NCBI GenBank assembly: GCA_030040515.1
Contig: JASHTO010000382.1
Coordinates: forward strand, 1-5,310
Length of the DNA stretch: 5,310 nucleotides
Reading direction: 5' to 3'
Source: Terriglobia bacterium
GTDB taxonomy: Bacteria > Acidobacteriota > Terriglobia > UBA7540
Shown: positions 1-5,053 of the stretch, piece by piece
How positions within the stretch are numbered: the first letter of the stretch is position 1
How the letters are laid out: each line of letters starts with the position of its first letter
Notes under the pieces: model-generated
The model's input: the letters and a program-made list of their open reading frames with translations, nothing else
What the model was told of the DNA's origin: nothing
Database searches by the model: none
Translations under genes and position numbers: made by a program

Positions 1-223
1 ACGAGGGCGAAAATCAGGGTTCCGTTAATGGACTCCTAATGGACTCCGCTTTTCCAAGCTCAGTTTTGTGGTAGTGTGGTCGCTTGAGCGCGCATGGCCA
101 ACGATAGCGTCTGTGGTGTCTTTGGGGCACTGCCACCGCACGCGCATGGTTGGCCTATGCTCTTCTGGTCAGGTCTGCCCTGCGTGTGGACCACAATGCC
201 CTTCCCGGAGCAAGTGAGTTGGC
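1..223. other. Region upstream of fic, no convincing gene
   Basis: No gene is supported here. A 63-residue open frame beginning at 94 runs into the fic gene, lacks a Shine-Dalgarno sequence and resembles no family I know, so I do not call it. The only structure I see is an 11-bp tandem repeat at 26-47, listed separately. I found no well-spaced -35/-10 pair, so the fic promoter is not assigned. The fic frame is closed by a TGA at 215-217, which shows that fic does not extend upstream. Confidence 0.6.
26..47. repeat. 11-bp perfect tandem repeat (TAATGGACTCC x2)
   Basis: TAATGGACTCC occurs at 26-36 and again, immediately adjacent and identical, at 37-47. It lies about 180 bases upstream of the fic start. 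It could be a pair of protein-binding half-sites or a small slippage duplication. Nothing in the sequence decides between these. Confidence 0.75.
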
Positions 224-1276
224 ATGAGCTTTTCACCGCGATTTACGATAACAAATACGATCACGGCTGCGTTGACGAGAATTGAGCGGGCGCGCGGGTT
301 TCTGGACGCGGCGAAATTGTCAAAAGATTGGATTTCCAAAATGCAGGTTCGCGCGCTCGTCCTCGAAGCCCATCACACAACACATATCGAAGGCACTCAC
401 CTTACCCTTGAGCAATCGGAACGGATTCTCGGGGGAGAAAAGGTCCAGGGAGCAAGGCCGGATGATGCACGAGAACTTCTGAACTACAAAAAGGCCTTCG
501 ATTTCGTTTCCGATTATTTGGAGGCTGGAGAGCTTATCACTGAGGGGCTAATCCGCGAAATCCACAAGCGCTTGGTCACGGGCGTGCGCGGGAACAAAGC
601 AGCGCCAGGGGAATATCGTAAGGTGCAGAATTACATCGTCAACGAGCGTACGGGAGAGAAGATATACACACCACCACCGCCTCTCGAAGTCCCACAGATG
701 ATGGCGGACTTTGTTGCCTGGCTGAAGCGGGACACAGAGACAAATCCAGTCCTCGTCGCGGGTATCGCTCAGTTTCAGCTCGTCCACATTCATCCCTTTG
801 TTGATGGCAATGGGCGCACGGCGCGCTTGCTTTCCACTCTTTGTCTTTACAAGACGGGATACGATTTCAAACGGCTCTTCACGATCAGCGAGTACTACGA
901 CCGCGACCGGACCGCCTATTACGAAGCGCTTCAAACCGTGCGTGAACGGGGGATGGACCTGACCAGTTGGCTTGTATACTTCACGGAAGGCCTTGCCGCC
1001 CAGATGCGTGAAGTCCAGGTAACAGCCGGGCACGTCATACGCCGAGATGTGATTCTCGCAAAGGCTCGAAAGGACGGACTGAAAGATCGGCCCATCGCAA
1101 TCCTCAGTTTTTTATTGACCACGGGCAAAGCGACGGTAGCCGAGTGCGAAACAGAATTGAAGGTGAACAGGAGAACACTCCAACGCGATCTGAAGCTGCT
1201 CGTCGAGAAGGGCCTGGTCAGCCAAGTCTCGACCAGCCCGACAGACCCCACCAAATTCTACCAACCACTACTGTGA
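224..1276 (+). CDS. fic: Fic family protein, class II (self-inhibited AMP-transferase type), with C-terminal winged-helix-like segment
   Basis: This is a 350-residue Fic protein. Enzymes of this family usually transfer AMP from ATP to a hydroxyl side chain of a target protein; the target here is unknown. The catalytic motif HPFVDGNGRTAR spans residues 190-201 and is complete: H190 is the catalytic base, D194 the Mg ligand, and N196 and R198 contact the nucleotide. Residues 52-57 (TTHIEG) match the inhibitory motif (S/T)xxxE(G/N), with E56 the expected blocking glutamate. Its position N-terminal to the Fic core makes this a class II protein that needs no separate antitoxin gene, and none is seen. 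Residues about 1-100 fit a Fic_N domain and about 108-210 the Fic core. Residues about 288-345 look like a winged helix (VNRRTLQRDLKLLVEKGLV), as in many Fic/DNA-binding fusions. The ATG at 224 is the first start after an in-frame TGA at 215-217. The only Shine-Dalgarno candidate, GGAG at 207-210, is rather distant. The gene stands alone, and its stop lies inside a repeat cluster. Confidence 0.95.
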   Translation: MSFSPRFTITNTITAALTRIERARGFLDAAKLSKDWISKMQVRALVLEAHHTTHIEGTHLTLEQSERILGGEKVQGARPDDARELLNYKKAFDFVSDYLEAGELITEGLIREIHKRLVTGVRGNKAAPGEYRKVQNYIVNERTGEKIYTPPPPLEVPQMMADFVAWLKRDTETNPVLVAGIAQFQLVHIHPFVDGNGRTARLLSTLCLYKTGYDFKRLFTISEYYDRDRTAYYEALQTVRERGMDLTSWLVYFTEGLAAQMREVQVTAGHVIRRDVILAKARKDGLKDRPIAILSFLLTTGKATVAECETELKVNRRTLQRDLKLLVEKGLVSQVSTSPTDPTKFYQPLL

Positions 1277-1310
1277 CAAGCTGTGACAAGTTACTGTGAC
1301 AAGCTGTGAC
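1269..1310. repeat. CTGTGAC(AAG) direct-repeat cluster spanning the fic stop codon
   Basis: A 19-bp unit, TACTGTGACAAGCTGTGAC, occurs at 1269-1287 and again at 1292-1310. Within it the 10-mer CTGTGACAAG appears at 1271, 1281 and 1294, and CTGTGAC a fourth time at 1304. The fic stop TGA (1274-1276) is part of the first copy. If the stop were read through, the frame would close at a TGA 10 codons later (1307-1309). The cluster could be an operator or iteron-like array, or a slippage expansion. There is no inverted arm or T-run, so it is not an intrinsic terminator. Confidence 0.85.
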
Positions 1311-1596
1311 GGCCGACTCGGACAAACGACGGAGGCAGTCGCCATTTTGGAAGATCTTACTCTCCTGAATAGCCTTCGCGGGGGATTTGATCGGTGGAGC
1401 GATATACGCGTCGCCTGGCTACTCGGCGAATGCCCGATGGGAAGGAATCAAGGATCACATGGAGCATTCTGAGAAGCTGCAGTGAGCAACTTTGTAGGTT
1501 TCCGAATCGAATGTCTCGACAATTTGGACGTTTCGGATTCATGCAAAGCAAAATGGTTCGAACTGAATTCACGGTAAGCTCGCCTCGGTCCCACGT
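1311..1596. other. Intergenic stretch between convergent fic and csp1, no intact gene
   Basis: This stretch lies between the ends of two convergent genes. It contains only short overlapping open frames on both strands (about 64-71 residues) with no ribosome site and no family resemblance. The one protein-like piece is 1369-1482, described separately. TCCGAA at 1500-1505 and TTCGGA at 1530-1535 could pair, but the loop is about 24 bases and no T-run follows. I see no RNA gene, insertion-sequence end or strong terminator. Confidence 0.5.
1369..1485 (+). pseudogene. Possible 3' remnant of a decayed gene
   Basis: The + frame from 1369 to the TGA at 1483-1485 encodes 38 residues that look like a natural protein tail. 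A small apolar stretch (FAGDLIGGAIYASPGYS) is followed by a charged helical end (ARWEGIKDHMEHSEKLQ). There is no start codon of the ATG/GTG type in the frame, and a TGA at 1366-1368 closes it on the left. The neighbouring frame just upstream (about 1330-1370) also reads as an open segment (AILEDLTLLNS), which would fit a frameshifted remnant. I do not recognise a family, and chance is a real alternative. Confidence 0.2.
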
Positions 1597-2031
1597 CTAG
1601 GCGGACGCGACCTTTTTGCACTCGGCGGCGCAGGCCACGCAAGCCTCAGCGCAATTCTTGCATTGTGAATGTTCATTTTCGTGCTTGCGGCACTCCGCCT
1701 CGCATCGGCGGCAGGCGTCAAGCACCACCGCAGCAAGTTTGGGTAGGGATGGCGCATTCTGTGCCGCGACGGAGGTTAATGCACCGCACAAAACCACCAT
1801 TTCCTCGACAGATTTAGCGCAGGCTCCCAGCGATTTATCGCCTTCCACCAGGTTCTCGTAACAGTGCGCGAGGCAGATTTGACCCTTGGCTGCGCAATCG
1901 CTTGCAGCCGCGACCAGCGCTTGATGGGGCGCTGCTCCGTGCATATGGGGCGACTGCTGTGCAAGCATAGCCGCTGGAACCCCAACGGCGCCGATAGCTC
2001 CCAGCGTCCGTAGCAATTCGCGTTTGTTCAT
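1597..2031 (-). CDS. csp1: Exported four-helix-bundle copper-storage protein (Csp1-like, 13 Cys)
   Basis: This 144-residue protein matches the Csp / DUF326 family: four-helix bundles whose core is lined by cysteines that hold many Cu(I) ions. Thirteen cysteines are visible, at residues 46, 53, 57, 71, 82, 107, 110, 114, 124, 127, 131, 134 and 138, many in CxxC or CxxxC spacing. As I recall, the exported Csp1 of Methylosinus also has 13. The N-terminus NKRELLRTLG followed by an apolar stretch to about residue 24 is an export signal. The K3-R4 pair with L6, L7 and R8 resembles a KR variant of a Tat motif, so Tat or Sec export is open. H29, M30 and H31 after the signal may add metal ligands. The start at 2031 is chosen over a longer open frame reaching 2217 because AAGGGAGGG (2037-2045) lies 5 bases upstream and the signal peptide begins there. 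It follows the response regulator gene on the same strand after 103 bases. A cytosolic-like reading without a signal is unlikely. Confidence 0.9.
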   Translation of the reverse strand: MNKRELLRTLGAIGAVGVPAAMLAQQSPHMHGAAPHQALVAAASDCAAKGQICLAHCYENLVEGDKSLGACAKSVEEMVVLCGALTSVAAQNAPSLPKLAAVVLDACRRCEAECRKHENEHSQCKNCAEACVACAAECKKVASA

Positions 2032-2036
2032 GAATG

Positions 2037-2045
2037 CCCTCCCTT
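2037..2045 (-). promoter_or_regulatory. Ribosome binding site of csp1
   Basis: AAGGGAGGG on the - strand lies 5 bases before the ATG at 2031. It is the strongest Shine-Dalgarno match near any possible start of this frame, and it settles the start against upstream alternatives. Confidence 0.8.
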
Positions 2046-2075
2046 CCCGATTCACCCATAGATGAATTTGAAAGG

Positions 2076-2084
2076 AGTGTAGCA
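2076..2084 (-). promoter_or_regulatory. Weak extended -10 candidate for csp1
   Basis: TGCTACACT on the - strand matches an extended -10 (TGnTATAAT) at TG plus 4 of 6 positions. It lies about 45 bases upstream of the csp1 start. No acceptable -35 sits 16-18 bases further upstream. If real, it would let csp1 be transcribed apart from the kinase/regulator operon. This is a low-confidence pattern match. Confidence 0.2.
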
Positions 2085-2125
2085 CGAAAATCCCATGGCT
2101 AGCAGAGCTACGAATATCTGCTTGC

Positions 2126-2143
2126 CGAACCACTTCAGGTTCG
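2126..2143 (-). other. Small hairpin around the response regulator stop codon
   Basis: On the - strand CGAACC, a 6-base loop TGAAGT, then GGTTCG form a perfect 6-bp stem. The loop contains the regA stop codon (TGA, 2135-2137). No T-run follows, so it is not a standard terminator. It could slow decay or partially attenuate the transcript between regA and csp1, or be chance. Confidence 0.35.
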
Positions 2144-2683
2144 CGGTGGATACTTGGAGAGTTTGCGCTGAAGCGAGCGGCGATGCAGTCCAAGGAGTTT
2201 TGCGGCTTGGGAAACATTGCCGCCGCAATCAGTCAGGACACGCTGGATATGTTCCCATTCCACGCGCGCCAGGCTGGGAACCGTGGTGGGCGGTGGAGCG
2301 TCGCTTGGACGCGCGAGTCGAATGGATTCATAAGTGGCGAGAATCTGGTCGGCGTCGACCGGCTTGCTGAGATAGTGGTTGGCGCCAAAGCGCACGGCTT
2401 CCAGCGCCGTGGCGATACTGCCGTATCCGGTGAGCACGATGATTGAGACCGTGGCGTCAAGTTCCCGCAGGCCTTTGACAATATCCAACCCCGATTCACC
2501 CGGCAGCCGCAGATCGACGATGGCAAGGTCAGGGCCTGACTCGCGTGCGCGCAGGTAGGCCTCCTTGCCGGAAGCTGCCGCATGCGCCTCCCAGCCGCGT
2601 GCTTCAAACGCGCGGCCCAGGCGCGTGTGGAACGCCTCATCGTCATCGACAATCAATACCGCCGGCTTATCCTTTTCCGTCAT
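2135..2683 (-). CDS. regA: RegA/PrrA/ActR-type response regulator with Fis-like DNA-binding domain
   Basis: This 182-residue cytoplasmic transcription regulator is the partner of the upstream kinase and has the usual length of the RegA family. The receiver domain (about 7-120) has the acidic cluster D13-D14-D15, phosphoacceptor D57 (AIVDLRLPGESGLD), T85 and K107 (YLSKPVD). A proline-rich linker (about 127-137) leads to a short C-terminal helix-turn-helix (about 141-178). Its core is GGNVSQAAKLLGLHRRSLQRKL, whose HRR(S/T)LQR recognition helix is characteristic of RegA/PrrA/ActR/RoxR. There is no AAA+ domain, so it is not an NtrC-type activator. The ATG overlaps the last 17 bases of the kinase gene and has no clear Shine-Dalgarno sequence, which suggests translational coupling. 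Known RegA relatives control respiration, terminal oxidases and other redox genes. Tandem sites fitting this family's target lie upstream of the dismutase gene in this window. The exact regulon is inference. Confidence 0.93.
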   Translation of the reverse strand: MTEKDKPAVLIVDDDEAFHTRLGRAFEARGWEAHAAASGKEAYLRARESGPDLAIVDLRLPGESGLDIVKGLRELDATVSIIVLTGYGSIATALEAVRFGANHYLSKPVDADQILATYESIRLARPSDAPPPTTVPSLARVEWEHIQRVLTDCGGNVSQAAKLLGLHRRSLQRKLSKYPPRT

Positions 2684-3986
2684 TCTGAGTGCGCGGTAAT
2701 TCTAGAATCGCCTTTGTTCCGGCCCCCAGCTCCGACTCAAACGCCAGGCTGCCATTCATGCGCTCGGCGAACATGCGCGCCAGAAACGTCCCCAGCCCTA
2801 ACCCGCCGCCCGTTCCCTTGGTGGTAGAAAAGGGCTCGGCGATGCGGTTCAGAATTTCGGGACTCATTCCGCACCCGGAGTCCTGAACGGTGAATCGGAT
2901 TGTTTCCGGGCCCGCCTGGGCAACAAGTGAAACTAACTGGCCAGGCGGGCTTGAATCCAGAGCATTCTTGACTAGCGCAGTAAGCGCCTGACGGGCCGCG
3001 CCTACCGGAAGAAATGCGGTAGCGTCTTCATCCACTTCCGTGCGCACCAATGGGGATTTCTCACCGGGCAAACCGCCTTTCACCTCGTTGCAAATCTTCC
3101 GCAGACTGATGAATGAGGGCATCTCGCCGCCCGGCTCGGCGCTGCTGCCGCCCATCTGCCGCAGAATTTGACTGCACCGCTCCACCTGGGCCCGGATCAA
3201 GCGCGCGTCATCACCCACGTGCTCGCTACCCCCGGAACCATTTCCGCCCCGCTCGAGATCCCGCGAGGCCACGGCGATGGTGGCGAGCGGTGTGCCCAGT
3301 TCGTGCGCGGCGCCCGCCGCCAGCGTGGCGATGGAAGCCAGCCGTTCGTGCCTCGCCAGGCGCTGTTGAAGTTCCAGCGCTTCCAACTCCTGCCGGCGCA
3401 GCGCTTCGGAAACTTTGCCGATGAAGACTGTAACCAGCAGTGCGCCGACAGAAAAGGCGATCCACATCCCCACCAAATGAACGGAAAATTCTCCCGAGTC
3501 ATGATGCCCTTCGAAGACCGGGATGCTCACATGCATCCAAAACAAGGACGCGAAGCCAAGGATGGCGAGTCCCCCGAGCATCCAGGTCCAGGCCTTGCGC
3601 AGCATGACGGCGGACAACGTAATTTCAACCAGGAACAGAAGGCTGAAAGGATTGGCCGCGCCCCCGCTCAGCGCCAATAATGCCGTCAGGGAGACTGTAT
3701 CAAACGCCAGGAGCATCCCAAGGGCTGAGCGCTGGCTGAAACTGCTGATGAATCGGTGCAAAACCACATTGCTCAATGTTGACAGGCCGAGGGGAATGGC
3801 AATCCACTTCAAGGGAAGTGCAATGTGGAAGACGTAGTGCGTCATCAGCACCAGAGAAATCAGGCCGATGAGCATTCCATCCCGAAGTTTGGCAATCCAG
3901 GGGAGCGCAAGATCGGGGGCAAGCCCGCCGCTCAGCCGCAAATCAGGCCTGGGGGGGTCGCGATGCTCGGTAACACAGACGCGCAT
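2667..3986 (-). CDS. regB: RegB/PrrB/ActS-type membrane redox-sensor histidine kinase
   Basis: This is a 439-residue inner-membrane sensor kinase. Six membrane helices are apparent (about 37-56, 58-78, 87-107, 113-128, 132-152 and 168-190). GGAANPF at 108-114 matches the GGxxNPF motif tied to ubiquinone sensing in RegB. The dimerisation/phosphoacceptor domain has AAHELGTPLATIA with H228, the family-specific H-box. C271 in VERCSQILRQM corresponds in context to the redox-active cysteine of Rhodobacter RegB (Cys265). The ATPase domain shows the N box (N341, NALDSS), DSGCGM at 369-374 and the glycine-rich lid KGTGGGLGLG at 390-399. A Gly/Ser-rich stretch (247-253) lies between the H-box helix and the Cys helix. 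The ATG at 3986 is the only standard start after an in-frame TGA about 66 bases upstream; no clear Shine-Dalgarno sequence precedes it. It overlaps regA by 17 bases. The signal sensed in this organism is inferred from the motifs. Confidence 0.94.
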   Translation of the reverse strand: MRVCVTEHRDPPRPDLRLSGGLAPDLALPWIAKLRDGMLIGLISLVLMTHYVFHIALPLKWIAIPLGLSTLSNVVLHRFISSFSQRSALGMLLAFDTVSLTALLALSGGAANPFSLLFLVEITLSAVMLRKAWTWMLGGLAILGFASLFWMHVSIPVFEGHHDSGEFSVHLVGMWIAFSVGALLVTVFIGKVSEALRRQELEALELQQRLARHERLASIATLAAGAAHELGTPLATIAVASRDLERGGNGSGGSEHVGDDARLIRAQVERCSQILRQMGGSSAEPGGEMPSFISLRKICNEVKGGLPGEKSPLVRTEVDEDATAFLPVGAARQALTALVKNALDSSPPGQLVSLVAQAGPETIRFTVQDSGCGMSPEILNRIAEPFSTTKGTGGGLGLGTFLARMFAERMNGSLAFESELGAGTKAILELPRTQNDGKG

Positions 3987-4107
3987 ATCGGCTATGGCTT
4001 TCGGTCGTCCTTCGCGCGGCTCACAGAACCTCCAGCTTGGCGCATTCCCTCAAGTATCACACAAACCAGCAGAGGATAATCCCGGCAATCCGGTTTTCCA
4101 AAGGGGG

Positions 4108-4124
4108 TGCGACAATTTGCCGCA
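4108..4124. promoter_or_regulatory. RegA-type operator candidate, box 1
   Basis: TGCGACA-ATT-TGCCGCA is a near-perfect inverted repeat (6 of 7 positions per arm) with a 3-base centre. It resembles the GCG(A/G)CA...TG(C/T)CGC type of site reported for RegA/PrrA/RegR/ActR proteins. An identical-armed copy follows with no gap. It lies between the kinase gene and the dismutase gene, 121 bases upstream of the kinase start and directly upstream of a promoter facing the dismutase gene. Confidence 0.7.
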
Positions 4125-4141
4125 TGCGACAACATGCCGCA
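4125..4141. promoter_or_regulatory. RegA-type operator candidate, box 2
   Basis: TGCGACA-ACA-TGCCGCA has the same arms as box 1 and differs only in the central three bases (ACA for ATT). Conservation of the arms with a varied centre is what a protein-binding site would show. It ends one base before the -35 element of the dismutase promoter candidate, a position suited to contact with RNA polymerase. Confidence 0.7.
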
Positions 4142-4170
4142 TCGACACAACCGTTTCACACCGCTAGGAT
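4142..4170 (+). promoter_or_regulatory. Sigma70-like promoter for the superoxide dismutase gene
   Basis: TCGACA at 4142-4147 (5 of 6 to TTGACA), a 17-base spacer, and TAGGAT at 4165-4170 (4 of 6 to TATAAT). Transcription would begin near 4177, giving a leader of about 80 bases before the ATG at 4259. The abutting operator boxes strengthen this call beyond what the element match alone would give. Confidence 0.5.
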
Positions 4171-4245
4171 GCTCGCCGGGGTTTGCTGAAAAATCTGACG
4201 GCCAATTCAAGTTGACGAGAGCTATATGGCCATCGTGGGGGGAAT

Positions 4246-4252
4246 CGGAGGG
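4246..4252 (+). promoter_or_regulatory. Ribosome binding site deciding the dismutase start
   Basis: CGGAGGG lies 6 bases before the ATG at 4259. The in-frame ATG at 4226 lacks such a site and would put 11 extra residues in front of the twin-arginine signal. The internal start at 4259 is therefore preferred. Confidence 0.8.
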
Positions 4253-4258
4253 CACAAC

Positions 4259-4990
4259 ATGAACTCAATCGATTATTCACGGAGAGGATTCTTCCATCGC
4301 TTCGCCCTGGGGATTGCCGTCACCAGCGCCGCCTTAGAGAAAGGCGCCGGCGCGCAGAATCCCCCTGCGCCGGCCGGGCCCTTTACGCTTCCGCCCTTGC
4401 CTTACGCTTTCGACGCGCTGGAACCCTTTATCGACGCCAAGACCATGGAGATTCATCACGACAAGCATCATCAGACCTACGTGAACAACCTCAACAAGGC
4501 GATTTCCGCTCACCCGGAGCTCGGCAAGCAATCTGTGGAGATGCTGGTCAAGAATCTCCCAGCCGTTCCGGAGGAGATTCGCACGGCAGTGCGCAACAAC
4601 GGCGGCGGGCATGCGAATCACAGCCTCTTCTGGAAGACGCTGGGCAAGAACGACGGCATGGCGCCGGGGGATGAGCTGGGCAAAGCGCTCGACCAGAAAT
4701 TTGGAAGTTACGCGTCATTTCAAGAGCAATTCACCAAAGCTGCGCTGGGCGTCTTCGGCAGCGGTTGGGCCTGGCTCAGCCTGAATGCGGAGAAACAATT
4801 GATGATCGAGTCCACCCCGAATCAGGATTCTCTGCTGACGGCCGGCCACCACCCGCTGTTCGGGATCGACGTTTGGGAGCACGCCTATTACCTGAAGTAC
4901 CAGAATAAGCGCCCCGATTACGTTGCCGCTTTCTACAGCGTGATCCATTGGGAGGCGGTGAACGAGCGATATCGAGAGGCGATGGGGTAA
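4259..4990 (+). CDS. sodA: Tat-exported Mn-type superoxide dismutase
   Basis: This 243-residue protein converts superoxide to oxygen and hydrogen peroxide and belongs to the Fe/Mn SOD family. Residues 7-15 (SRRGFFHRF) form a clear twin-arginine motif, followed by an apolar stretch and a likely cleavage near residue 32-33 (AGAQ). The folded, metal-loaded enzyme would thus act in the periplasm or cell envelope; most family members are cytosolic and lack this extension. Metal ligands by motif are H66 (MEIHHDKHHQTYV), H121 (GGGHANHSLFW), D204 and H208 (DVWEHAYY). Q189 in TPNQDSLL sits where Mn enzymes carry their active-site Gln, and GGHANHSLFW is also the Mn-type sequence; Fe enzymes usually have NHTFYW with the Gln elsewhere. 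Fe or mixed metal use cannot be excluded. The mature part has the family's usual length. The gene is divergent from the kinase gene and preceded by operator-like boxes and a promoter, so control by the two-component system is likely but inferred. Confidence 0.95.
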   Translation: MNSIDYSRRGFFHRFALGIAVTSAALEKGAGAQNPPAPAGPFTLPPLPYAFDALEPFIDAKTMEIHHDKHHQTYVNNLNKAISAHPELGKQSVEMLVKNLPAVPEEIRTAVRNNGGGHANHSLFWKTLGKNDGMAPGDELGKALDQKFGSYASFQEQFTKAALGVFGSGWAWLSLNAEKQLMIESTPNQDSLLTAGHHPLFGIDVWEHAYYLKYQNKRPDYVAAFYSVIHWEAVNERYREAMG

Positions 4991-5044
4991 GACGCTGCAT
5001 TTGGGCCGTCACTGTGGTTTGTAAATCTCAGTCATCTAGTGAAT

Positions 5045-5050
5045 GGAGGA
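5045..5050 (+). promoter_or_regulatory. Ribosome binding site of the 3' partial gene
   Basis: GGAGGA ends 3 bases before the ATG at 5054. It is a strong match with a slightly short spacer, and it fixes the start of the partial reading frame that runs off the window. Confidence 0.7.
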
Positions 5051-5053
5051 AAA

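Noticed and set aside
94..285. 63-residue open frame on the + strand before fic
   Set aside because: It overlaps the fic start in another frame, has no ribosome site and resembles no family.
548..1033. 161-residue open frame on the - strand
   Set aside because: It lies entirely antisense to the conserved Fic core and reads as a composition shadow.
1394..1600. 68-residue + frame and overlapping - frames in the fic-csp1 gap
   Set aside because: GTG start without a ribosome site, arginine-rich low-quality composition, no family match.
2032..2217. N-terminal extension of the copper-storage protein by 62 residues
   Set aside because: It would overlap the regA gene and hide the signal peptide; a strong ribosome site marks the start at 2031.
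3168..3680. 170-residue + frame antisense to the kinase gene
   Set aside because: It is antisense to clearly conserved kinase motifs, has biased composition and no ribosome site.
4208..4227. TTGACG followed closely by TATATG as a promoter
   Set aside because: The two elements are only 5 bases apart, far from the 16-18 needed.
3992..4255. 87-residue - strand frame in the divergent intergenic region
   Set aside because: It covers the operator boxes and promoter, has no family resemblance and no supported start.
4226..4258. Upstream ATG of the dismutase frame
   Set aside because: It has no ribosome site and would place 11 residues before the Tat signal; the ATG at 4259 has a strong site.
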